Assembly (NCBI GenBank): GCA_013368375.1
Contig: JAACJP010000002.1
Location: 248,001-312,000, forward strand
DNA: 64,000 nucleotides
Origin: Tricholomella constricta
Taxonomy: Eukaryota > Basidiomycota > Agaricomycetes > Agaricales > Lyophyllaceae
Direction: 5' to 3'
In this document: positions 1 through 10,824 of the stretch, piece after piece
Layout of the letters: every line of letters starts with the position of its first letter
Numbering within the stretch: position 1 is the first letter of the stretch
Notes under the pieces: model-generated
The model's input: the letters and a program-made list of their open reading frames with translations, nothing else
The model's database searches: none
Told to the model about the DNA's origin: nothing
Position numbers and translations under genes: made by a program

Positions 1-492
1 TTACCCACGGGCCACACATGGGTTAGTCGGTCCTGGTCGACGCGCCACCTCATGGAAACCTCGCAACAAAGGCGGGGCGGAGTATTGGTCCCATGGAACA
101 TGTGTGTGGATACTCTTAGATCCTGGGGTGCCGAATTAAACGGGGGGTATATACTGTAGGATGTCTATTAAGCGAAAGTTGAGATACATGGATCGATGAG
201 TCGGAGGGAGCGTGTGGCGCGGCGTGCGAGACAATGCCTAGACAGCCGAAGAAGAAAAGCAAAGAGTGAAGATAGTCCTCAGGCGGAGGGAACACAAGGA
301 AGCGAGGGAACGTGTGGGTTAAAGCGCGAGTAGGTACACATAAAATATGATAAAAGATAAAAGAACGTGCAGAAGAAAACGTAAACTGAAAGCCCAACAG
401 AGAGAAAAATCAGAGCATACCAGCAGCCTCCCAACTTTTCCTGAAGGTCCTTCTCGTACACTCATTGATACCCACGTCCTAACATCACCCTT
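1..492. other. Left-edge intergenic stretch, no gene seen
   Basis: I see no conserved coding segment, splice-linked exons or repeat here. The short open frames on both strands have no recognisable motif. The stretch lies downstream of the minus-strand DHHC gene, so its right part probably holds that gene's 3' UTR. Confidence 0.5.
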
Positions 493-2673
493 CTAATCAT
501 CCCCATCTCGATCCCCAGCCGCGCCAGCCCCCACTCCATGCATCCCTGGATTCACCTCACGTAAATCCTGAGTTACAACTGCATGCGCATCAAGCCAAGA
601 GAAGCCTTGCGGGCGACACAGTACAGACACAAAGTTTCTGCGGCGTGCGCCGTGCGAGAAGGGGTTGGGCGGCTTGGACGCACCAGGGAATTCGATGGAT
701 TTGTGCGCTTGGTTGCGGATCTAATATAGAGAAAGAGATTAAATGGGATGATTTGGCGGAGGGAAAGGAAATGCCAGGAATAGAAGCTCACCTGCTCGAT
801 CGTAGTGACGTTCAGGACCAACAACCTCGCATGATATGCTAGCAGAGCACCGACAGGCCAGATCACCGCGATGCTCAAGCAAAATGCGACGGCGCTGCCA
901 ATTCCCTTGCGGTCGCTCAGCGCGTGCCGGAAGTTTAGGTTCTGACCTGACGCAGTGGGCACGGTCGTTAGCAGCCAGAGGTGTATGGCGGAGGTGATTA
1001 TGATGAGGAGGAGGGTTGTAGTCTATTGGATGGAGGTGAACATCATGATGCCGGACGGAGAGGAGGAAGGAAGAACATACGGCTGCGCAAAGGAGGGAGA
1101 AGAAGGTCGTGTAGTTCCGTCGGCCGATGCAGTTGTTCACCCACTGACAGTGGTGGTCGCAGCCATCCACGCAATTGTCGCACTAAAATGAGATGTAAAA
1201 TGAGGCTCTAGAGAGTAAGAGACTGGGTGAAGGAAACTGAGCATACCATTTTGCAATGACTGGACCGTGGTGGGCGATACGTCTTACACGTCGGACAGTA
1301 CTTGACCCTCACCCTGAAAGCAAGCCCAATCAAGAGGTCATTTGCATAAGTCCGAGTAAATTTACTCACACGTCTTGTCGAACTCTTAGATCCCTAGGCA
1401 TTGGAGCCCTCACTCCCCCATCCGACGGACTCGTAGCTGGATACGGTGGATCAGTATCGAGATTGCGCGGCAAAATACCAGGGTCCGTCGTTGCTGTAGC
1501 GAACATTGTGCTCAACACGAGCGCCGCGAGGTACGCGCCAATAATGACAATAGCCTTGGAGCCAGCGGAGTGGTGCCACCAAAAAACACAGGTGGTACTG
1601 AACCATAGGCCCGCGAGGCCGAAGACGAGACAGAGAGACGCAAGGAAGGCATAGGGAGTGTCTCCGCCAGTGAGAAGACGTCCAGAGAGGAAGAAACGGT
1701 TGCGTGAGGGGTGGAAAGAGTATTTACGGAAGGGCTTTGAGGAGTTCGGTTTGAGGGCTGGGGTGTACGCGAGGGGGTGTCGGGTGGCAGGTGTAGGAGT
1801 CGGGGGCGTGGCGATAAATGACGGAGGTACATGTGTTGAGGGCGCAGGTGAGGGTGAAGAGGTGTGAGATGGAGCGGGTGAATGAGAGTGGGAGGATGGC
1901 GTGGGGCCGTTGAAGAAACGGATGGGGGAGTCTGAAAAAAGGTGTTCGGGTGTTTTTGTCGGAGTCAAGGGGCGTTCAGCACGTTCTTCGTCGAAAGGAG
2001 CGTTGGTACGGTTGCGTATGGAGTCAAAACTCATACGGTTGGGGAACGAAAGGCCAAACACGCGGTCAAGGCTCGTGCGCACACGGCCGGCGGTCGGTTT
2101 CTTAGGAGATGAAAAAGGAGACGCAGATGTGGTAGCAGATACTGAGGGCCTGCGTGCTGAAATGGTGCCGCCGATGGGGAGAAGGGGCTCGCGACTTTGC
2201 TTGATGCGTTTCAAAGTCGTGAACTGTGAGGAGTGGGGGTCCTCGGTGGTATCTGTGACAGGATCCTGGTCGTCAATAGAGCTATTTGCAAGTGAAAGGC
2301 GTTTTTGGTCCTGCGGTGCAGCAGAAGAGTTGAGAGGAGCAAGCGGGTATTGGTCGGGAGTCTCGGTGTCAGTGTGGATGGACGGTTGAGGAGAATACTG
2401 CTGCTGCTGAACAGGGCGTGCAGGGCGGAAAAAGGATGACGAGGGTTGGATTCCGCCTGCATGGGTCGTGCTGGACAGCATTGGCGGCGTATGGAGTGCC
2501 TGCAGCGGGAATTGCGCCGAAGTGGGCGACGACGACGACGCAGGTCCAGGTAAACGAGGCGATGATGGCTGTTGCGACGAAGCCGGCGACACTGTGCTTA
2601 CTGCACTCAGCGATGGCGGCAGTGGCAGCGAACCCCGGGAGTTGCGCGATTCGCGCTTCGTCGGCGAGTTCAT
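493..2673 (-). CDS. DHHC palmitoyltransferase, Erf2-like
   Basis: S-acyltransferase predicted to attach palmitate to cysteines of membrane-associated proteins; Erf2-type enzymes act on Ras at ER/Golgi membranes. Exons on the minus strand: 2673-1370, 1313-1247, 1182-1081, 1022-792, 720-493. A long Ser/Pro-rich N-terminus (about 300 residues) precedes the [11 protein letters not shown] segment, two membrane spans and the [10 protein letters not shown] motif. The zinc-binding cysteine-rich domain follows ([16 protein letters not shown], then CDNCVDG) with the catalytic [12 protein letters not shown]. Two further membrane spans, the family NVTTIEQ (TTxE) motif, the segment [15 protein letters not shown] and VLCRP complete it. 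The start is the first ATG in the open frame (MNSPTKRE); upstream codons contain no ATG. The domain order is complete, so the gene looks functional. The long disordered N-terminus is usual in fungal members. Exon borders are inferred from consensus and the family alignment known to me. Confidence 0.93.
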
Positions 2674-5340
2674 GGTCTGAGCGAGAGCTTGCCAAGCTGT
2701 CGGATGATGGCGAGAACGCAGTCTCTGCACGTGTACAGGTATCCAGACCCAAGACCTTCTTCTCTCTTATCCCGTCATGATTAGGGGAAACTATTCGTCC
2801 ATTCAGTATGAGCTCTAGCGCTCCTAGAGTTGGGACTGCCTGTCGTGGTCGTCATTGACCGCAATTGAACCAGTTTGCATTATTTTGCGGCCTCAGCCAC
2901 AGTCAGTGTCGAAAGCTCATCGATCTTCATGCACCATCCAATCCTCGACGAATCCTGGATAATCGACTGTTCTTCGGGTTTGCTCCAAACACACACTTGG
3001 ACGAGATGAATAGAAGCCGCCTACGCTACGGGACACAGTCACAATGTTTTCTACCCATGTTAAGGTCTTCATCTGCAGTAGGGCGGAAGACGAAATACAG
3101 CATCCATTCGCCCAATCCTTGCATGCGACAATGTCAAGGTGCACCTTCCTTCATACTTGATTTTTTCTTTTTCAGACGGGGAAAACTTATGAACATCATG
3201 AAATATCGTGACTCGAACTGGGTGGGCAAAAAAGGCATTGGGCCTTGTTCATACAGTATGGGCCGTCACCGCAATCGAATTTATACAAGAGCAGGTCGAG
3301 ACAAATGGTTGGGAATGCCTGGATGATGTCCATTTCGTCCCATTATTGGTGCGATTGTATGCTTTCAAGGGCCGCTTCGCCTCGATCTCGTGGAGCTGCT
3401 CGTCCTGCCTACTTGTCGACTTATAAAACTTGTTCGCCGCCTGGTAGGAAAAAGGTCCCTCGTCTTCATGATTCCTTCTTCAGGTTAATCATCGGGGATG
3501 TGTGGATAGGTGCCTCCATGTTGATCCAGAGTACGCAGACCCGGGACTTGCACTGCAATGTGTCCGTCAGTTCAGCGTCTCCCGTCGTGTCACGGAAACC
3601 ATGAAGCTGCCCTTCCCATATCGATATCCCATCCGCTTCTGGTCCGCACCTTTCGCGGACAATGCGAAAGGCAGCGGGAATCATTATCGTTGCACTTAGT
3701 GCACCCTCAACGTCACCTCTAGTGAAGCAGGTGGACCTTTCGCTTCGGATGTCCCAAATCCAGTCGACACTGAACAATAATTTCGTCACTGGGATATTTC
3801 GAGTGGCAGAGAATGCCGGGCATTCTTGCCCGAAGGGACACCTACAATTCGGGAGCGTCTAGCAATACACTTCGCCTCTGGGGCACGCGCGCAGGTCTGC
3901 TGTGCACCTATCTCTCCAGTCTCATACGGGATTAGTTACCTGTGCCAGATTCTCACCAGACAGAAAGCACATCGCCTCGAGTTCAGCAGAAGCTACCTTT
4001 TTCGGCTGCTGATAAAATGGAGTTGTGGGTTGCATCACAGAACAGCATCGGCCCTTGGCCGTATACTGCATCGCCTGTGAGCGATCGACTGCCCTGCGGA
4101 TGGTCGATTACTTGCCACAGCACCCAAGATATTGACAACTCCGGGAAGAGCGTTTCGATCCAGGTGATACATTGCGCCGAGGAAGAGACTGGCTCGATCG
4201 CACTGTGTTGGTCCTCAGGGTAGCATTCTCTCCGGATGTTAAGCTCCTTTTTGTTCTTTTCAATATCAGGATCCATGCGCATGACATCAATGTATCGACA
4301 ACACAGCCTGCGGGTACGATTGTCTGGATATGCCCTGATGGCCCGCGATGATGTCGGAAAGAGAGTCCACTTCAACATTTTTAAGCATGCGGTGGAGATC
4401 AGGCCCCTGGTGGAGATTCCGCGTCAGTGACCTAGATTCAGAAGACCAGCCGAGTCATTTTGATCCTGCTACCCCTGACGACGAAATATATTGCATTCAC
4501 TCCTTGCATAGGCTTCTACAACGACTTGGAGCATCCGATTTGTGGCGCGGGTGAGAGCGGGTAGTCATACATTGTCGACATCGAGCCAACCGACGGGACA
4601 ACAGACCCCACCAAAGCAACCGTGACGGCTTGAACACCAGGAGGTATGCTTCAAAGGAATTAAACGACGCTGGTGAGTCCCCGCTTCAATGGGCGTTCAT
4701 CGACAGTGCCATCATCAAGGGGCGGAGGGACAATCCGGATACAGGCGTTGAAGTTTGGACGTTTGACGCTGGTTCGATTCAGGACGGTGACCCGTGAATC
4801 CATGATTGAGAGGCTGGCTCAACACTATATGTTACTAGTGATATGTTGACACCCATTGCTTTCATCGCTGTATTTACTTTTTGTATGCTCAGAATCAATA
4901 CCGATCACTTAAAGTCGAACAGGTGAATCTTGGTGAGCGTGGTATGTACTTACATGTAGCCGCGAGAATTTGAGTTGAGCTCCGGCCCCGGAGATCCGTT
5001 CCGCTAACCTCGCACCCTTTACAGACGACTAGATGTCAGCTTGCATTCCAGGTTTTTCCAAGACCCAGGCTTGGCGCAGGATCTGGAGACTGAAGGCAAA
5101 ATGGCGAAAGCGTACAGAACATAAATATGACGGAATGGCCCTCACCGTTTGACAGGCTCCCATGCCAAAGATAAAGGGGAATTTGAGCGCTTCATGTAAA
5201 TGCTGAAGTACCGAGGCCAAGAGGGTCGGAGGCTTGAGTGAGTTCAAGTTGTGCAGCTGAGGCGGCCCACGTGCCGGAGGCGCCGAGGTCTACGCTTGTT
5301 TCATGACCGCCGACAATGAACTGGTCAGCTCATCCTGAAC
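2674..5340. other. Long intergenic region, possible degraded coding remnants
   Basis: No gene can be supported. Between about 3460 and 4800 the plus strand has several short open pieces in different frames, for example around 3662-3862, 3942-4223, 4348-4554 and 4690-4795. The last includes a GVEVWTFD string loosely reminiscent of a beta-propeller strand. They do not join into a convincing spliced product and I recognise no family. The stretch could be a decayed gene or non-coding DNA. The left end contains the divergent 5' flank of the DHHC gene. Confidence 0.4.
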
Positions 5341-6645
5341 ATGTACAACCGCAATCGCATCCCGTCGCCATTCCCGCCATCTGAGATTGCCGACCGCGCC
5401 CTCCTCCTCGCCACCATCCCATCCCTCGACCCACCGCACTTCCTCGGGCCCATCATCGCCACGGCTGCCACTACGACCCGCGACCACCTTACCATCGTCC
5501 TCTTCTCCCGCCTCTTCAACGAGCCAAGCCCGACATCTACTGTGACATTCCGTGGTGTATCACGCACAGACCGCTTCGACGATGTCCTCCGCCTCCTTAC
5601 ATATGTTTACGTACAAGCGACGAGTGTTGCGCAGTCCTTAGACAAAGTACTCATGGAGATCGACGTTGTTCTCCGTGGAATCGACGCCGACCTTCCATGC
5701 AATCTCGGGCAAGGTATCGATGTTGTGTTCCGCGTTGCCGGCGGTGAGCACATTTCACTTTGCTTTTACCAATCCATTGACGTGACCCTCGGCTCCAGAT
5801 TCGATCGCTGTTCCCTTGCCCGCCTCCATCTCATCCGTGCGCCAAACGTTCCTCGCCGCAGCGGACCACGACAACATCGACGCCCCTGCCTCACCTTCTT
5901 CTCCTGTCTCGCCCTCTGCTGTCCACGCCGCACTCCACAAGCCCCCGCGTCTCCCCGTCGTTGCCCTTGGCGGCACCTTCGACCACCTCCATGCAGGTCA
6001 CAAGATACTATTAAGCATGGGCTCATGGATAACTGCAGAAAAAATCATTGCCGGTGTCACCGGTTCGTCCTTTCACTCTCCGCTTGCTCGTTTCCTCTGT
6101 GTCCCGGCTAACATGACCCACCACAGACGACGTCCTCCTCACGAAAAAGAGCCACGCCCACCTGCTGCAACCACTTCCAAAGCGAATCGCATGCGTCCGC
6201 GCATTCCTTGAGCTCTTCCGGCCCGGGATCGAGTACGAGATCGTCCCGATCCAAGATGTGTATGGACCCACCGGGTGGGATCCGAATGTCCAGGGCTTGG
6301 TGGTCAGCCGGGAAACTGTCGGCGGTGCCGAGGCCGGTACGTCACGTTGGTTCTATAGTACGTCATTACTGACCCTCGTCCGTGGCGCATATAGTCGCCA
6401 CACAACGTGAAGCAATGTCGCTCCCGCCGCTACAGACGTTTATAATTGATGTTATCAGCCCGCATTCCACCCGACTTGACCACGACGACATGGAGCTCCT
6501 CCGCCGCACCAAGATGAGCAGCACCTTCATCCGCGATTGGCTGGCCGACAAAGAGATTGAGGCAGTCGAGAAGGAGAAGGCGGAGACGGAATTGAACGCG
6601 GAGTTGGAGGCGGAGGCCATGTCGGAAAAAAACGAGAGGAGGTAA
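5341..6645 (+). CDS. Phosphopantetheine adenylyltransferase (CoA biosynthesis)
   Basis: Transfers AMP from ATP to 4'-phosphopantetheine to give dephospho-CoA, the penultimate step of coenzyme A synthesis; the yeast counterpart is Cab4. Exons 5341-5743, 5799-6062, 6127-6336, 6395-6645. The nucleotidyltransferase fold is clear in exon 2: ALGGTFDHLHAGHK contains the TxxH-type signature (GTFDHLHAGH), followed by GVTDDVLL across intron 2. Exon 3 has PLPKRI and the EYEIVPIQDVYGPTGWDP stretch, then VVSRETVGGAEAV; exon 4 has the RTKMSSTFIR end. The roughly 135-residue N-terminus before the fold is weakly conserved in fungi. A charged Glu/Lys-rich tail closes the protein. ATG 5341 is the first in-frame ATG. 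No kinase domain follows, so this is the monofunctional fungal form rather than the fused animal CoA synthase. Confidence 0.92.
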
Positions 6646-7524
6646 GATGTGCGGTAAGAACCGTTGATGTGACGAGAAGAGACACCACCCATGCATGTAG
6701 ACTAGCAATTGTTGTCAAGTGTAATTGTAACACTGGTTAAATAGAGGTAGGTCGAGGAAAGGGGGAGGAACGTTTATGACCTCGGTGTGGCATTGCCAAG
6801 GAGCCAGTGGCAAGCCCTGAGGTTCCAGGATAGTGGTCTCATCAAATCCATCGGCTACTCCCTCACAGCTGGTTTGCGTGGATTTGACATAAAGAATTTG
6901 GTAAGAGGTTTCTGCTTATATTTCAACTCATCAAAGTGGTTCTGCTTACTGAAGTACCGAAGTGTCCTACCGAAAGTCGGACTCACTTGGCTCATTGGAC
7001 TTGGCCCAAACGACCGGAAATTGGTCCTATGCTTGAGGTACCCTGTCCCCATCGCGAGAAAGGGGTTCGCCAAGGAGGCCAAGCGCCCAGCCAAGGATTC
7101 CGGCACAATGGATGCTGGCTCCCACTCTTGAGGCAATCCACCCAGCGGAAGGGTTCGACATAATACGACTTCACGAACAGTCGCGCGTCGCGTCGGTCTC
7201 GGAAACAAACCACAGAACTTTGTCATCGACAATGTGTACACTTTGCTGTTATTCTGTTTTATTCTATTGGGACTAGTAATCACTCAAGGTGGTTACTGAA
7301 CGCCTTGGCAGGAGGCCTACTTTTGTACACGCACACGGCAAATTGACCTCGCAAACGATATAAAGCGGTTCAAAGAGATTGTGACTCTTCATTTCCCTTC
7401 ACTTTCCTCCTTTCCCGACTGCGTCGACTTTCCTTTTTGTCCGCTTTTATACGGCTAGTCCGGTGCATTTTCGAGCCACCAAGCCCCTCCCTTCTTTCGT
7501 GACTTGAACCTTCTCCCAGCCAGG
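6646..7524. other. Intergenic, no gene supported
   Basis: Open frames on both strands between 6787 and 7283 overlap one another and have no recognisable domain. The right end should hold the promoter and 5' UTR of the secreted protein gene at 7525, including a pyrimidine-rich stretch around 7388-7445. Confidence 0.45.
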
Positions 7525-9017
7525 ATGCTCCTTCTTCCAATTATTCTTCTTGCTGCTGAGTTCTCCGGCATCACTGCACTGCCGCTGGCTGCCAGGCATG
7601 ACAGTTCTTCTCGCGGTATCAAGTCCAAGGGTGGGAACGCCGTCACCAAAGCTCTTGCGGCCGCGCCTGCTGCTGCCAATGCTACTGAGATCGGTAATTA
7701 ATAGACGTTCTTTTATCACCTAGGCCGCAAACTGACCTGCCATCATACTTCTTAAGAGATCCCAGGTCAATTTGGCCAGGTGATCCAGCTCGGTGGTGGC
7801 AACGTGAAGACGGATGTAGTCTTCACCAAGAGTGTATGCCATTCCCTTCTTCTCTGCTAGTCGTCGTTGACTTTATTTCGGCTCAGGCTGTGGGCTCGTT
7901 TGAAGTCGAGTTCCAAGATGTCAACGCAAACACACTCACTGTGACCGAGAACAAGAATCCTCCGCGGCCGCCGACAGGCTTCACTGCCCTCGAGCCGTCC
8001 TCGTTCAAGATTGCTTTGGCAAAGGGTGCGAATAACCTCACCCTCCAGAAGGTCGATTATATCATCGATGCTGCTAGTCAGTTATATTTTTCCTTGTTTC
8101 GTCGAATGGCTCGTTGACGACCACTTTTAGGTGACGCCGTGAAAGGCATTGATTTCTCCAAAGGAAAGATCGGAAAACTTTGCACGGAAACCAATACCTT
8201 TGTGATCGACGATGCTCTCGGTGAATTGGAATTCGAGGCCGACGAGAATGAACTCACGCTCACGGTCAAAGTATGTCTAATTATTTTATATTCCCTCACA
8301 TCGTAGTCTCAACAAGCGCCACACATTAGAACATGATCGGAGAATGGGGTATATTCGTTCCTACCGCAGCGGCTGTAGGTGGCGTCGCAGAAAAGAAGAG
8401 TGAGTCGGCCGCTTTTCCGCTATCGGTGGCCATGAAACTGACTTCCATAACTTTCCCAAAAGATGAGATTGAGATTGTAGGAGCCTTTGACACAGCTATT
8501 GCCATATCAGGCAGTAACCAGAAGACAGATATCTTCTTCCCTGAGAGCGTACGTCTTCCGTGACACACTCCTTTTTTCCGAGTTGAAAACTTATTGACCA
8601 CGACAGGCCGCGGGAAAGCTCGAGGTTGAGGTGGACGCCAATGCCCCCAACACCATTACGGTGAAGCAGAACACATCCCCAGTCGCGCCCCCTGCAGGCT
8701 TCCTCTTCGTCGACCCCACCACCTACCAAATTGCGACAGTCAGCAAGACCAACCCCGCGATCGACGTCGTCAAGGTCGACTACATCTTTTCCGCCGCCGT
8801 TCTTGCGGCCGTCGACGTGAAGCAGGGAGTGATCGGCAAACTGGACACCGCGACCAACACGTTTGTCACGGATCCAAAGTTGCTGAACGCCGAGTTCGAG
8901 TTTGAGGCAGAGGAGAATGAATGGACGCTCACTGTGCCCGACCTCAATGGCGAGTGGGCGATCTTGATCCCTGAGGCCGCACTGCTGCCTAGGACACGCA
9001 GGTCGTTGGCTTTGTAA
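7525..9017 (+). CDS. Secreted two-repeat protein, function unknown
   Basis: Not recognised as a named family. Exons 7525-7693, 7757-7833, 7887-8076, 8131-8270, 8330-8399, 8463-8548, 8607-9017; the acceptor of exon 2 could also be a few bases downstream. ATG 7525 opens a hydrophobic signal peptide (MLLLPIILLAAEFSG) with likely cleavage near ALPLAA, so the product is probably secreted. The mature part has two copies of a roughly 130-residue unit, each running: ExEF/EVD, an NTLTV or NTITV strand, a PPTGF or PPAGF turn, KVDYI, GxIGKL, TNTFV, a FEADENE or FEAEENE strand, LTLTV or WTLTV, and GEWGIFVP or GEWAILIP. The alternating polar/hydrophobic strands suggest two beta-sandwich-like domains. Few cysteines are present. 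A cell-wall or secreted binding role is possible but not shown. Confidence 0.82.
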
Positions 9018-10824
9018 AAGGACAACAGTAGCTAGACTTCTGTGTGTTGTACTTTTTCCGCATTTGAGCTCATTTTAGGGGGTACCAATTGACTTGGTGG
9101 GATTTTATCTTGGCGTCGATTGGTTCTGAGAGTAAGCAACAGCCAATATTCCTTAGGCTTAGGTTTGGAAATACCGTCGGAGTAATCGATGTTGTTGCCC
9201 GAGAGTAGTGGTACAGGCACTACCTCGCGCAAAGATGCTTCTAGGATGTTTTGAACACCAGTCAGTGCTGCTCCCAGTAAGGACATGTCGTGGCGCATGG
9301 CTTGGAAGGGACAAAATTTCCAATCGTTCGGACAGGCACGCTCGCGCATGGCAGGTTTGCTCTGGTACGACGGAAACAGACGGAAATCCGTGTCAGATCA
9401 CATGCACATACTCAAAATCACAAGTTCAAGTTGTTGGTATGTCGTGGTACGTTCGGTGCCAAGAAATTAGTAGGCCTTGTGAGAACATCTCCTCGATATT
9501 GCACGGCACGAAGCTAGTCGTGGCATCCTGCAACATTCCACAAGAAAAAGCTCAGAGTGAACGGCATAGAAAGGCCTTCGATAGCTGCTTCATAAATAAG
9601 CTTCGTCAAACAAACTCCATGCGCATACCCCAGCGCATCTTCCGACAGAAGAAACCGGGGCCCCACCTCGGAGCCAGATCTCAGGCACCCGTTAGATAGT
9701 TCCACTGTAAGAAATTGATTATGAGCTGATAATCCCAGGCGCAGATACTAGCTCCTCATTTCGAAGTAGCCGCAATCAGCGCCTACACCCCTCCTCCAAG
9801 GCGATAACTAACTGACAGACGCACTCTAAAAGTATGAGTCGCTTCCCATCAACCATGATGAGATCAGCTTCGTGAGTGAAAATCGTCGCGGATCGGACTG
9901 GAATGGAGATGTCGATGACGCCGAACTGGGACACCATTCATTGGTTCAAGAGATGATAAACGCCGCACAGCCATTCTAGCTTCAAACGTCACAAGCGGGC
10001 TTTTCGGTAGCACTGAGAAAAGAAAAATTTGCTTGAAGCAGGTTACAGTCGGTTCGCCCTGTTCCGTGACTGAAGCCTCATTGTTCAGATGATAAGGTGT
10101 TTCGGTTTGAAGTACTTCGCTGAACGTTCCATGCATTGAGGAATGGCCTATGTGAGGGACCCATTGCAGTCCATGGCGGTGTCGCAAGTCGATCTCTGAT
10201 ACGTAGGGTAACTATTGACATGACTTCGGGTCAGCCTGGCGGGCATATGTCCATCAAGGGCGGGCCTGAGGATCTTGAATAGGATGCTGTCTCAGAGTTT
10301 TTGATACGGATGCGACCCCAGATTGGCTGTCGAGAGATGGCAAAGCATTACAGGTGGTCAGGCTTGGTTGCATGTGTTGTCATGTAGTAGTCGGGCACCG
10401 TATGACAGAAGCCATGTCCAAGAACATGTGAGTCGAAGCTGGTCGTGGCAATATCCTGGCACTCGTGGACAATGTGATTGATGAAACGAGAAGATGATGT
10501 GTCCATCAAAAATAAGACTGGTCAGCCCGGGGGTCAGCTCAAGTCTCGGCTTTAGTGGGTTGAGACCTCTGGCATCACTATCCTGAGGAGTGATACTGAT
10601 ACAGTTGTCGAGGACACTGCAACAGAGGAGCGGAAGAGTTGTGGCAGGAAGCAAGCCAGATTTGGACCGAAAAAGCGGGACAAGGAGCCGTGACAAGGTG
10701 CGTCGGGTTTTCTGCAACCTTCATGTGTTCCTCGCCGGCTCATACGTCCTAGACCTCTATTCCCCCCCAACTTGCAGCGCTGGTCGTCACACAACATACT
10801 ATCGTTTAATCATTAACTGCCACG
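9018..10824. other. Intergenic, possible unrecognised minus-strand coding pieces
   Basis: No gene is firmly supported. On the minus strand, 9705-9514 and 9349-9032 give protein-like stretches (SEDALGYAHGVCLTKLIYEA and AMRHDMSLLGAALTGVQNIL) that could be exons of one gene, but I cannot place them in a family or link them with convincing splice sites. The right end (10700-10824) is the promoter region of the LIM gene. Confidence 0.35.

Noticed and set aside
4236..4800. Possible WD40/beta-propeller remnant
   Set aside because: Only isolated short strings resemble propeller strands; frames change often and no repeat spacing can be traced.
6787..7283. Overlapping frames on both strands upstream of the secreted protein
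   Set aside because: No conserved motif, no splice partners, and they overlap one another; not supported as genes.
9032..9705. Two-exon minus-strand gene
   Set aside because: Protein-like strings exist, but no consistent splice junction or family could be found; kept only as a note.
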